From Propionibacteriaceae bacterium (GTDB taxonomy: Bacteria > Actinomycetota > Actinomycetes > Propionibacteriales > Propionibacteriaceae), in contig JAIRVA010000198.1 in assembly GCA_031254155.1 (NCBI GenBank), positions 1 through 13,432 on the forward strand: a stretch of 13,432 bases of DNA, in the 5' to 3' direction. Shown here in pieces: positions 1-7,287 of the stretch. The translations under genes were made by a program, and so were the position numbers. The notes below the pieces were generated by a model. That model was not told the DNA's origin, did not search any database, and worked only from the letters and a program-made list of their open reading frames with translations. Within the stretch, counting starts at the first letter, position 1; each line of letters starts with the position of its first letter.

Positions 1-271
1 AGAACACGTGGCTGAGCAGGAACGCGACCATACCGAGCCGAAAGAACGTCGGTTCCTCCTTGCGGATGAGGCAGAGATCGCCGATCCACGACGCGGCGAT
101 GGCGATGACCGCGACGACGAGCACGGGTTCGGCGGTGAGCGCGTAGTAGACGACCAGTACGGGCATGAGCGCCGCCTTGGTGATCTTGCGCACGACACCC
201 CAGAACCGCAGCGCCGCCATTTCGTGGACCACCCCGACCAGCGCGTACAAACCGAGTACGACCGCAGGCAT
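1..271 (-). CDS. YhhN/TMEM86-family membrane protein, N-terminal part (cut by window edge)
   Basis: Ninety codons are visible, starting at the ATG at 271 and still open at base 1. The start is set by a GAGGAGG ribosome binding site a few bases upstream. The translation is very hydrophobic, with membrane-type stretches at about residues 1-20, 32-47 and 48-62. It contains KITKAALMPVLVVYYAL followed by SWIGDLCLIRKEE. This matches the YhhN family pattern of a conserved lysine-containing helix and then a G-D-x-x-L motif. Characterised members of the family (TMEM86B) hydrolyse the vinyl-ether bond of lysoplasmalogen at the membrane; the bacterial role is mostly unknown. Full family members have about 200-220 residues and roughly eight helices, so less than half is seen here. 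It has its own promoter and is divergent from the toxin-antitoxin pair. The family call is fairly sure; the substrate is not. Confidence 0.72.
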   Translation of the reverse strand, partial: MPAVVLGLYALVGVVHEMAALRFWGVVRKITKAALMPVLVVYYALTAEPVLVVAVIAIAASWIGDLCLIRKEEPTFFRLGMVAFLLSHVF

Positions 272-318
272 CCGTACCTCCTCGTGACCAGCGACTCTCG
301 TCGCACAACCTCACCCCG

Positions 319-347
319 ACAATACCCTTCAGGCTAGACCAAGCCAA
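319..347 (-). promoter_or_regulatory. Promoter of the YhhN-like gene
   Basis: Reading the minus strand, TTGGCT (347-342) is followed by a 17-base spacer and TATTGT (324-319). Both boxes resemble sigma-70/SigA consensus. Transcription would start near 312, giving an untranslated leader of about 40 bases that ends in the GAGGAGG site before the ATG at 271. The call rests on sequence pattern only. Confidence 0.55.
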
Positions 348-387
348 CAGGATTTGCCGGGATCCGCGCCGTCACCCACGACCTTAT

Positions 388-555
388 CTAGGGAAGCACT
401 GATTTACGCTGTGTCGTCAGCCGGGCGTCAGGCGGGATGAGATCCGACTACCATATGTTGTACGTGGACTGGACGTCCACCGCAACATATGGTAGTCGGA
501 GATCGCCCGTCCTGGCGTTCGGATGGCGGCGCATGGTAAATCAGTGGTTCCCTAG
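388..555. repeat. MITE-like long inverted repeat, about 168 bp, non-coding
   Basis: The two halves are reverse complements with a fixed axis (position sum 943). The inner 18 bases are exact: TCCGACTACCATATGTTG at 443-460 against 483-500. The outer 20 bases (388-407 against 536-555) match at 19 positions. The 44 bases between match at about 29, with no gaps. Overall, about 57 of 73 arm positions pair. The tip at 464-480 forms a further small hairpin (GTGGAC/GTCCAC). Both ends carry CTAGGGAA. CTAG or TA could be a target-site duplication, but CTAG is itself palindromic, so this cannot be settled here. No transposase or reading frame belongs to it. It fits a MITE or degenerate insertion-sequence end pair, or a structured RNA gene. 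It ends 27 bases before the antitoxin start. Confidence 0.75.
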
Positions 556-570
556 GCACTCACTTTGTGT

Positions 571-583
571 TACATTTGATACA
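571..583 (+). promoter_or_regulatory. Candidate -10 box giving a leaderless antitoxin mRNA
   Basis: TACATT at 571-576 ends six bases before the ATG at 583, and there is no Shine-Dalgarno-like sequence between. That spacing puts the transcript start on the start codon, as in leaderless actinobacterial mRNAs. A -35 box would fall at about 548-553 (TTCCCT, poor match), inside the right end of the inverted repeat. The same -10-to-ATG spacing is seen at the vapB-like gene at 7303. Confidence 0.4.
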
Positions 584-873
584 TGGCTAGCACAACCACT
601 CTCACGATCCGGCTTGACTCTGACATCAAAGACGCTGCCCGCCGCCGTGCCCAGCGCTTGGGCGTGTCACTGGCCACGCTGGTGGAGAACGATCTGCGCC
701 GCTTCATCAATGGCTACCCGATCATCATTGACGATGACTCTTTCGTACCATCCGAACGACTGCGGGAAGACATCGCGGCCGCCCGCGACGACGAGGCAAA
801 CGGCGACTACGCCACCATCACCGCCGACAATCTTGATGAGTTTTTCGACAACGTGGCAAAGGTACGCGGGTGA
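583..873 (+). CDS. RelB/DinJ-type antitoxin
   Basis: This 96-residue protein is the likely DNA-binding antitoxin of a type II toxin-antitoxin pair. The N-terminus (TTLTIRLDSDIKDAARRRAQ, residues 4-23) has the short beta strand and first helix of a ribbon-helix-helix fold, followed by GVSLATLVENDLRRFI as the second helix. This is the usual RelB/DinJ opening. The C-terminal half is acidic (DDDSFVPSERLREDIAAA and later DNLDEFFDNVAKVRG), as expected for the flexible part that wraps and neutralises the toxin. The start at ATG 583 has no ribosome binding site and is probably leaderless. The stop overlaps the toxin start by four bases (GTGA), so the two are translationally coupled. Such pairs usually repress their own promoter; no clear operator palindrome is visible here. 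Family confidence is high; a more exact subfamily cannot be given. Confidence 0.85.
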   Translation: MASTTTLTIRLDSDIKDAARRRAQRLGVSLATLVENDLRRFINGYPIIIDDDSFVPSERLREDIAAARDDEANGDYATITADNLDEFFDNVAKVRG

Positions 874-1148
874 GAATCGACAGCTTCCACCTGACTAAGC
901 GCTACCTCAAGCACCTCACCGCCCTTTCCCCGGCCAAGCAACTCAAAGTGCGCGAGACCATGCGACTGGCGCTGAGCGACATCAATGCCCCCTCACTACG
1001 CCTACACGAGCTAAAAGGAGAGTTTGCTGGCACCTACTCCATTTCAGCGGGTGGCGATTTACGAATCCACTTCGAATTGTTACAGCAAGACAATGAGTTT
1101 GTTGCCGTCCTCCAGTCCGTCGGTACCCACAGCCAGTTGTACGGATAA
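870..1148 (+). CDS. RelE/YafQ-type mRNA interferase toxin
   Basis: This 92-residue protein starts with GTG at 870 inside the antitoxin stop. It fits the RelE/ParE superfamily in length and pattern: an N-terminal helical hairpin (residues 1-40), then LRLHELKGEFAGTYSISAGGDLRIHF and a C-terminal VAVLQSVGTHSQLYG. The L-x-x-L-x-G, the D-L-R-I strand and the terminal G-T-H-x-x-L-Y are the usual marks of the YafQ/RelE branch. Members of that branch cut mRNA in the ribosomal A site. In YafQ the C-terminal histidine is catalytic; the histidine in GTHSQLY is its likely counterpart. The length is normal and no residue is obviously missing, so the toxin looks intact. The pair is less GC-rich than the xylanase and reductase nearby, which is common for acquired toxin-antitoxin modules. 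The exact RNA target cannot be predicted. Confidence 0.85.
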   Translation: MRIDSFHLTKRYLKHLTALSPAKQLKVRETMRLALSDINAPSLRLHELKGEFAGTYSISAGGDLRIHFELLQQDNEFVAVLQSVGTHSQLYG

Positions 1149-1166
1149 CGCCGCAAACCGCTGATA

Positions 1167-1207
1167 GGGGTGTGGGTCCCGCTCATGGTGAACGAGACCC
1201 ACACCCC
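1167..1207. terminator. Probable bidirectional terminator between toxin and xylanase genes
   Basis: A perfect 12-base dyad (GGGGTGTGGGTC at 1167-1178 and GACCCACACCCC at 1196-1207) encloses a 17-base loop that can pair a little further. It lies exactly between two converging genes: the toxin stop at 1148 and the xylanase stop at 1224. No T-run follows on either strand, which is usual for high-GC actinobacterial hairpin terminators. Confidence 0.7.
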
Positions 1208-1223
1208 ATGTCAGGGTCGTTAA

Positions 1224-4200
1224 CTAGCGGATCTTGCGGAAGTACCGCAGACCCATGGCGACGCAGAACGCCCCCGCGAGAACGAGAGCGAGGGCCAGAG
1301 CCCCGCCCATGCTGATACCCGACTTCGGCAGGACGACGCTGCCACCGGTATCCCCGCGCGGACGCACGTCCGGCCCCACCGTCGGCAGCGGGGCCTCCGC
1401 GGCCATGAGTTCCGCCACGCCCCAGTGGAGGTTGGACTGCCAGCCGTTGCCCGTCTGGTCCGCCCAGTTCGTGGCCCCGACCCGCGCCCCGCCCTGGGCG
1501 TCGTTGACCTGGAAGTCCACGCCCTGGAAGGTACCCGCCCCGCCGTAACCGGCGAGGTCCACGGCCGCGACGACCCGGAAACCGGTCGGCGTCAGGCACA
1601 CACTCGCCTGCAGCCAAGCCGGGTCGCCCGAGCCGGGATCCACGAAGCCGTCGGCGCCGATGCGCATCTGGGTCGTACCGTCCACGTACCCACCACTGCG
1701 GGTATTGCCACGGTCGAGGAAGATCTCCAGCGAGTCGTCCTGGTAACCCATGGACGACGAGGTGTCGATCACCGGGTCGGTGACGTCGGCCAGCACGTAC
1801 AGCGTGTCGTCCGCCCACAGCAACTTGACTTGGGCCTCCGAGGGATCGACACCCGGCTTGGTGTTGAGCGGGTCGACCTTGCCCGTGGTGACCGTCGCCG
1901 CGGACGACCACACCGGGTCGACTGTGTCACAAGTGCCCACCGACACGGGGCCGGTCGCCGCTGGCACAGCCACGAAGCTCAGGGGCTCCCACAGCGTGAG
2001 CGTGCCGAGCGAGCCCGGTGAGTTCCACCCGTCCGGGCTGCCGGTGGTGTTGACCGACACATCCATCATCACCTTGTCGCCGGCCTGGGCGTCGGTGAGC
2101 GGCAGGGTGGCCACGAGCGCGTACCCGGTGGCCGTGGGTACGACCGCCGCCGGGATGCCGCCGGTCACCGTACCGTCACGGTTGACGACGTACGTCCCGC
2201 CCGCCAGCGCCAACGTCACCGCGTCGGTCGCGTCGACCGTCGGATCGGTCACCGCGACGTAGACCGTGAGCGCGTCAGGTGCCCAGCGCGCGAGGAAGGA
2301 CGCCGCTCCCGAACCGATCTGGACGGACGGCAACTTCGACCACTCGGCGGACCCGACCCCGGCGGGCGTGGCCGAGATGTCGCCCGTGGTGGCGTCCGTG
2401 CCGAACACGTTAGCCGTCATCTGCCGTCCCGGCAGAGTGCAGTGGTCAGCGCCGATCATGCCGCAGTAGACCCACGTCGAACCGGGATCACCCGCCTGCC
2501 ACGCCGTACCGTCCGCCAGCGGCGAGACCCGCGCTTGCAGGTTGCCGTCGAACGGCATCGCCGGGCCCTGGGACGAGTAGCGCCACCAGGTCGAATCGTC
2601 GAGGCCCCACAGCGTCACCGAGAACAGTTGCCCAGGGTTCACCGCGTTGAAATCGCGGAACTCGTTCATCAGGTTCCGGTATTCCCAGCCCTGGTTGGTC
2701 AACTGCGCCTCGGTCGGGTTGCACGGCGCGCTCTGGCAGATAGCCTCGTCCAGCTCGGTGATGGCCACCTGGATCGGGTTGCCCCACTTGTCCTTCACCT
2801 GGGCGAGCTTATCCATCTCGGCCCGGACGCGGGCGGCCGAGGTCGCTCCGCCCGGTGCGAGGTGCGACTGGTCGCCGATACCATCAACCGGGACACCGTC
2901 GGCCACGAGGCGGTTGACCACGTTGATTGTCCGCTGGGTCCGCGACGAGTCGAGCTCGAAGTTGAAGTCGTTGAGGAACAGCTTGACAGGCCGGTCGGCG
3001 CTGGGGTCGGCGTAGCCACCCCCGGCAGGCGACGTATTGAAGTACTTCTCCGCGTAAATGAACGGTAGTTCCACCCAATCGGGGCCAAGGATCTTGTACC
3101 ACTGGCTCTCGCGCAGGTCGTACGCATTAACGCCCGCCGCTTCGGCAATCGGCTCGTTGACAGCGTCGAACGCCACCAACGGGTTGGTCGACGAACCGAA
3201 CAGCCCGAACTCGTCGGCGAGCGTCTTGGCCACGTTCTTGATGTGGTCCTCCAGGCGCCCACGCAAGATGGCCTGGTCGGCCGGCGAGTTGGTGAGCGGG
3301 GTCGAGTCCGTCGGCGACACGTTGAACCACCAGGCCGGCATACCCTTGTCGTTGCCCTGGCCCGGGGTGTTCTCGAACCAGGCCAGGTTATGGCCGTACA
3401 CCCGCAGGCCGCCCGCCCGGGCGAACTGCATGGTCGCCATCGCCAGCGTGTTGTTCGCACCAATGAAGTTGCCGCTCGCGTCGTACCATGACACGACCTT
3501 CATCGCGTTCTCCGACGTCACCTGGTTGAAGTGGTGCAGCAGCAGATCGGCCTTCTGGCCCTGGATCTGGGGCCCGCCGACCGCCGCGCCGAGCGGGAAG
3601 CCGACGGTGTCCTTGAGCGGCGTGAGCGTCAGGTCGGGTGTGCCTTCCGGGGGAGCGATCACGACGTTGTCCACGCAGAAGCCCGCCAGGTCGCCCTTTT
3701 GGTACGGCGTCTCGAAGTAGATGAACTGCGTGTTCGCCGGGATGGTGATCGAGGCGGACACCGCGGTGAAGCCGGAGTTCGAGACCGTTGTCCAGGTCTG
3801 GTTCAGTTGTCCGTAGCTCACGCCGTCGTAGTACGACAACCAGATCGCGCCAGCAGTCGCCGTACCGTCCGGCACGAAGCGCAGGTCGGCGGTGATCGAG
3901 TACGTGGCGCCCTCCGTCAGGATCCCGCTGGGGTCGACCGCCAGGCCGTCACCCTCGGACAGCCGGTTCGTCACGCAGGCCGACTGCTGGCCGGCCGCCG
4001 CGTAGTCTGTGGTGGCCGCGACCGTCGGGGCGCCAGCGTTGCTGCCCGAGCGGCCGTACCAACTCCCCAGCCCGTCCTCAAAGCCCGTCGTGATCGAACC
4101 CTCGGCGGGAGGCGGCGGCGGGGGGGTCCCCCCGCCAGTCTGGGTCACGACGAGGTCATCGACCAGGAAGGTGTACGACGTCACACCGGTGATGTCCTCG

Positions 4201-4703
4201 GCCCCGATGTAGATCTTCGTTCCCGCCGCTGTCGCATCAGCGGGCACCGTGAACGACGCCTCGAGGGCTGTCCAGGCCGCGTCCGTCACCGCCGACGACG
4301 CCGACGCCGTCACCCACGCGTACTGGTTCGCCGCGCCGTCATTGTTCAGCACCCAGTGGATGTTCGCCGGACCAGTCGTCCCCGCCGCCAGCCGTACATT
4401 CATCGAAACGTCGTAGGTCGCACCCGGCTGCAACACCCCCGTCGGCGACGAAATCCCGTCCCACGAGTTGGCCCGGTCCCCCACCTGCAACACCTGATTG
4501 GTCGCGTCAGCCGGATCGGCCACGTAGGACAAGACTGGATTGCCATTCGGCACCCAGACCCCCGTGGTCGCATCGTCAAAAGTCAGGTCCCAGATCGCCG
4601 TCCCCGCAGCTGCCCCCACCGTGGCCAGGCTTGGTCCAACCATTGTCACTCCGAGGGCCACCGCTGCCAACAGCGTCAGGCCAGTAATACGTCGTTGCTT
4701 CAT
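1224..4703 (-). CDS. Cell-wall-anchored multidomain GH10 endo-1,4-beta-xylanase
   Basis: This 1159-residue secreted enzyme should hydrolyse internal beta-1,4 bonds of xylan. Domains in order are: signal peptide (1-33); CBM4/9/22-like beta-sandwich (about 36-188); a poly-proline linker (194-199); a second similar module (about 203-352); GH10 catalytic barrel (about 357-728); a weak CBM9-like module (about 740-906); a clearer CBM9 (about 925-1098, with QDDSLEIFLDRGN); then LPKSG (1125-1129), a membrane helix (1132-1152) and a basic tail RYFRKIR. The GH10 marks are SENAMK, FDAVNEP (acid/base Glu517), LNDFN, IGDQSHL, ITELD (nucleophile Glu650) and WGLDDSTWW. The family's usual HTLVWHSQ-type loop reads HNLAWFEN here. 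The start at 4703 is chosen because GGAAGGAA stands seven bases before it and a signal peptide follows. An in-frame ATG at 4790 would put 29 unrelated residues in front. LPKSG plus helix plus basic tail predicts sortase anchoring, with Ser in place of the usual Thr. Confidence 0.93.
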   Translation of the reverse strand: MKQRRITGLTLLAAVALGVTMVGPSLATVGAAAGTAIWDLTFDDATTGVWVPNGNPVLSYVADPADATNQVLQVGDRANSWDGISSPTGVLQPGATYDVSMNVRLAAGTTGPANIHWVLNNDGAANQYAWVTASASSAVTDAAWTALEASFTVPADATAAGTKIYIGAEDITGVTSYTFLVDDLVVTQTGGGTPPPPPPAEGSITTGFEDGLGSWYGRSGSNAGAPTVAATTDYAAAGQQSACVTNRLSEGDGLAVDPSGILTEGATYSITADLRFVPDGTATAGAIWLSYYDGVSYGQLNQTWTTVSNSGFTAVSASITIPANTQFIYFETPYQKGDLAGFCVDNVVIAPPEGTPDLTLTPLKDTVGFPLGAAVGGPQIQGQKADLLLHHFNQVTSENAMKVVSWYDASGNFIGANNTLAMATMQFARAGGLRVYGHNLAWFENTPGQGNDKGMPAWWFNVSPTDSTPLTNSPADQAILRGRLEDHIKNVAKTLADEFGLFGSSTNPLVAFDAVNEPIAEAAGVNAYDLRESQWYKILGPDWVELPFIYAEKYFNTSPAGGGYADPSADRPVKLFLNDFNFELDSSRTQRTINVVNRLVADGVPVDGIGDQSHLAPGGATSAARVRAEMDKLAQVKDKWGNPIQVAITELDEAICQSAPCNPTEAQLTNQGWEYRNLMNEFRDFNAVNPGQLFSVTLWGLDDSTWWRYSSQGPAMPFDGNLQARVSPLADGTAWQAGDPGSTWVYCGMIGADHCTLPGRQMTANVFGTDATTGDISATPAGVGSAEWSKLPSVQIGSGAASFLARWAPDALTVYVAVTDPTVDATDAVTLALAGGTYVVNRDGTVTGGIPAAVVPTATGYALVATLPLTDAQAGDKVMMDVSVNTTGSPDGWNSPGSLGTLTLWEPLSFVAVPAATGPVSVGTCDTVDPVWSSAATVTTGKVDPLNTKPGVDPSEAQVKLLWADDTLYVLADVTDPVIDTSSSMGYQDDSLEIFLDRGNTRSGGYVDGTTQMRIGADGFVDPGSGDPAWLQASVCLTPTGFRVVAAVDLAGYGGAGTFQGVDFQVNDAQGGARVGATNWADQTGNGWQSNLHWGVAELMAAEAPLPTVGPDVRPRGDTGGSVVLPKSGISMGGALALALVLAGAFCVAMGLRYFRKIR

Positions 4704-4871
4704 TGTCACGTTCCTTCCGCTCAGTCGGGACGACGGTGCTCCCGCTTCATGTCGTAGTTCTATCCTGACGATACCGATTAGGTACCACAAGACGTGGCGC
4801 TGTTTCGTGTCACATTGGTGCGAAAGTTACGTGCTACCTTCGATATGCTGGTGTTTTCAAGGAGGTCCACC

Positions 4872-5855
4872 ATGGCATTTCCAACTCGTACCCTCGGCCG
4901 CTCCGGCCTCGAGGTGACGGCCGTTTCGATTGGCGCCTGGGCGCTGGGTGGTACAACGGGCGGGCTGCCGAACGGGTACGCCGGGATTGACGACGCCGAG
5001 GCCCAGCGAGCGCTTTACTGGGCCGCCGAGGCTGGGGCAACGTTCATCGACACCGCTGACATCTACGGCCTCGGCCACTCCGAACGTTCCCTCGCCCCCG
5101 TCCTGCGGGACTATCCCGACATCCGCGTCGCCACGAAGGTCGGCAACTCCTTTGACGAGGCGGCCCAGGTCGCCCTCGGGGCGAACCTGACGCCCGCGTA
5201 CATCCACGGCGCGGTCCGGGCGTCGCTCTCGCGCCTCGGCCGCGATGTCATTGACGTCTACCAGCTCCACACCTTCCCGCTCACCGCTCCCCAGGTCGAC
5301 GACCTGATCGCGGTGTTCGAGGACCTGGTCAGCGCCGGGTTAATCCGGTGGTACGGGGTCAGCAACGACGATCCCGACCAGATCCGGCGCTTCGCGACGG
5401 GCGACCACTGCACCTCGGCCCAGATCCAGCTCAACGTCTTCGATGACAACGCCCCGGCCCTGGCGGCCTGCGCGGAGACCGGGCTCGGCGCGCTCTGCCG
5501 CTCCCCCCTCGCCATGGGTCTCCTCGGCGGCCGGTACTCGGCGGCCAACCCGATCAGCGCCGACGACATCCGCGGCCGCCAGCCCGAGTGGCTCAAGTGG
5601 TTCACCGACGGCGTGCCCTCCCCCGATTATTGGCAACGCCTGGAGTCCGTGCGGGCCCTGCTTACCGCCGACGGCCGGACCCTCGCCCAGGGCGCCCTCG
5701 GCTGGATCCTCGCGCGGTCGGACTTCGCCGTACCCCTGCCCGGCTTCAAGACCCAGGCCCAACTGGCGGAAAACCTCGGGACACTGGCCGCGGGACCGCT
5801 CGCGCCCCCGGTGTTCGCCAAGATCGAGGCGACGCTCGGCCGGGCGGCGGGCTGA
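4872..5855 (+). CDS. Aldo/keto reductase
   Basis: This 327-residue cytoplasmic TIM-barrel oxidoreductase would use NADPH to reduce a carbonyl substrate. The N-terminus RTLGRSGLEVTAVSIGAWAL is typical of the family. The catalytic tetrad is present: Asp60 and Tyr65 in DTADIYG, Lys89 in RVATKV and His133 in VYQLHTF. The C-terminal cofactor-binding segment is also recognisable (VPLPGFKTQAQLAENLG). Length is normal. The start at ATG 4872 is set by AAGGAGG seven bases upstream; an in-frame ATG at 4794 would add 26 unlikely residues. The gene is divergent from the xylanase with 168 bases between them, so shared control is possible but no operator was recognised. Substrate cannot be deduced; a sugar-derived aldehyde would fit the neighbour but is only a guess. 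Confidence 0.9.
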   Translation: MAFPTRTLGRSGLEVTAVSIGAWALGGTTGGLPNGYAGIDDAEAQRALYWAAEAGATFIDTADIYGLGHSERSLAPVLRDYPDIRVATKVGNSFDEAAQVALGANLTPAYIHGAVRASLSRLGRDVIDVYQLHTFPLTAPQVDDLIAVFEDLVSAGLIRWYGVSNDDPDQIRRFATGDHCTSAQIQLNVFDDNAPALAACAETGLGALCRSPLAMGLLGGRYSAANPISADDIRGRQPEWLKWFTDGVPSPDYWQRLESVRALLTADGRTLAQGALGWILARSDFAVPLPGFKTQAQLAENLGTLAAGPLAPPVFAKIEATLGRAAG

Positions 5856-5867
5856 CAACGCGGGGGT

Positions 5868-5891
5868 TTTCCCTACCCCGGTGTGGGGAAA
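5868..5891. promoter_or_regulatory. Dyad upstream of the sensor kinase, possible operator
   Basis: TTTCCCTAC at 5868-5876 faces GTGGGGAAA at 5883-5891 (8 of 9 positions pair, six-base spacer). It sits 43 bases before the kinase ATG at 5934, where an operator for autoregulation would be expected. It also lies 12 bases after the reductase stop and overlaps a possible CGGGG/CCCCG hairpin (5861-5880), so a terminator role for the reductase is an alternative. No T-run follows. Confidence 0.35.
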
Positions 5892-5933
5892 GCACCATGG
5901 TTCCCGCCCGCCAGCCCTGGCAGAGTACACATC

Positions 5934-7280
5934 ATGAACATTACTGAACCCTCACTCCGCGGACGAGCCCTCCCCTGGTCGGCCGCCGTCTGGCGGGAGT
6001 ACGGCTACCTCTGGGCGCAACTGCTCCTGTGCCCCTTCGCCTTCACCTACACCACACTGGCCGTCTCGCTCGGCGCCAGCCTGTTGGTGACCGTCGTCGG
6101 CCTGTTCGTCCTCGGCGGACTGGTGCTCGGCGCGCGGGGCTGGGGTACCTTGTACCGTAGTCTGGACGCCTCCCTCCTAGGTTCCCCCGTCGCTGAACCG
6201 CCGGCCTTCGTCCGGCCCAGAGGCTTCTGGCGCTCGCTGGGAGCGATGACCACCGACCGTACGGGCTGGCGGGCGCTGCTCTACATGTTTGTCACGTTTC
6301 CGCTGATACTCGTCGCGTTCGTCATCTCCACGGTGTGGTTGGCGGTCGGGGCCGGCGGGCTGACGTACTGGTTCTGGTGGCGTTTCCTGCCCTACCAGAC
6401 CATGCGGGACGGGACGCGGCACCATGGCTACTCGATCGTCGCCGGCGCGTGGTACTGGTTCGCGGACACCCCCTTCCGCGCCTTCCTGATGGTCTTCCCC
6501 GGCCTCGCCTTCCTGTTCATGTGGGCCCCGCTGACCCGCGGGTTCACCAACTTGCTCGCCGCCCTCGGCCGGGGGCTGCTCGGTCCGACCGCCGGCTCGG
6601 TGCGGGTCGCCGAGTTGCGCCGCCAGCGCGCCGCCGCCGTGGAGGACGCCGACGCCAAGCTCCGCCGCCTCGAACGCGACCTGCACGACGGTACGCAGGC
6701 CCGCCTCGTCAACATCGCCATGCAGCTCGGTGAAGCCCGGGAAGCCCTCGACGGCAACCAGGGCGAGGCGGCGAGCCTGGTCACGGCCGCCCACACGGGC
6801 ACGAAGCAGGCGCTGACCGAACTGCGCGACATCGTCCGCGGCATCCACCCCCCGGCTCTGGACGCCGGCCTCGGCGTCGCGCTCAAGACCCTCGGGGCGC
6901 GCTCGACGGTCCCGGTCAACACCGAGATCGACGGACGTGTCGACGCCCTGCGCCTGGACCCCGCCATCAGTTCGATCGCCTACTACGCGGTCGCCGAGCT
7001 TCTCGCCAACGTCGCCAAGCACGCGCACGCGACCCACGTCGTTGTGTCGGCCACGAGTTACACCGACGACCGGGGAGCCGAGCGGCTCCGCCTCTGGGTG
7101 TCCGACAACGGCCGGGGCGGTGCGGCGGTCCTGGACGGCACGCCGGGGGTCGGCGGTACGGGACTCGCCAGTCTCAGGGAGCGGATCGCCGCGGTGGACG
7201 GTACGTTGGGCATTACCAGCCCCGCCGGCGGACCGACCGCCATCGACATCACCCTCCCCACCACGATGAAGGAGCGGTAG
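5934..7280 (+). CDS. NarL-class (HisKA_3) membrane sensor histidine kinase, no adjacent regulator
   Basis: The 448-residue protein is an inner-membrane signal sensor. The N-terminal part holds four hydrophobic segments (about 28-46, 48-66, 114-140 and 181-200), resembling the actinobacterial 'putative sensor' domain of such kinases. A coiled linker (221-247) leads to the dimerisation helix with RDLHDGTQARL, whose His251 is the phosphorylation site. The ATPase domain has ELLANVAKHAH (N box, Asn359), DNGRGG (391-396) and GVGGTGL (405-411). The family's D-x-x-x-Q phosphatase glutamine would fall on Ala256, although Gln255 is adjacent. The start at ATG 5934 (MNITEP) is preferred because the 17 residues after an upstream GTG at 5883 look like untranslated sequence; CAGAGT at 5921-5926 could serve a leaderless transcript. 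The expected partner regulator is missing downstream. The NarL-type regulator at 11536 is the best candidate. Confidence 0.88.
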   Translation: MNITEPSLRGRALPWSAAVWREYGYLWAQLLLCPFAFTYTTLAVSLGASLLVTVVGLFVLGGLVLGARGWGTLYRSLDASLLGSPVAEPPAFVRPRGFWRSLGAMTTDRTGWRALLYMFVTFPLILVAFVISTVWLAVGAGGLTYWFWWRFLPYQTMRDGTRHHGYSIVAGAWYWFADTPFRAFLMVFPGLAFLFMWAPLTRGFTNLLAALGRGLLGPTAGSVRVAELRRQRAAAVEDADAKLRRLERDLHDGTQARLVNIAMQLGEAREALDGNQGEAASLVTAAHTGTKQALTELRDIVRGIHPPALDAGLGVALKTLGARSTVPVNTEIDGRVDALRLDPAISSIAYYAVAELLANVAKHAHATHVVVSATSYTDDRGAERLRLWVSDNGRGGAAVLDGTPGVGGTGLASLRERIAAVDGTLGITSPAGGPTAIDITLPTTMKER

Positions 7281-7287
7281 ACGGGAC

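Noticed and set aside
8..337. Open frame on the plus strand at the window start
   Set aside because: It is charged, low-complexity, and antisense to a clear membrane protein with promoter and ribosome binding site on the minus strand.
443..500. Inner palindrome read as a simple repressor operator
   Set aside because: Pairing continues outward to 388 and 555 on the same axis, so the inner arms are part of a larger element.
437..898. Open frame starting inside the inverted repeat and covering the antitoxin gene in another register
   Set aside because: It overlaps the whole RelB-like antitoxin and has no ribosome binding site or recognisable domain.
1183..1911. Minus-strand frame overlapping the 3' end of the xylanase gene
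   Set aside because: It is a Gly/Arg-rich shadow of the CBM9 and sorting-signal coding sequence.
3531..4757. Long open frame (408 codons) on the plus strand inside the xylanase region
   Set aside because: It is antisense to a recognisable signal peptide and carbohydrate-binding modules. Its product is Arg/Gly/Val-rich with no domain, as expected from the mirror of GC-rich codons.
4704..4790. Upstream in-frame ATG for the xylanase at 4790
   Set aside because: It would place 29 polar residues before the signal peptide. The ATG at 4703 has GGAAGGAA at proper distance.
4704..4871. Operator or promoter elements between xylanase and reductase
   Set aside because: TTGTGG, TATCGT and TATGCT fragments are present, but no pair has proper spacing and no clear palindrome was found, so none is listed as a feature.
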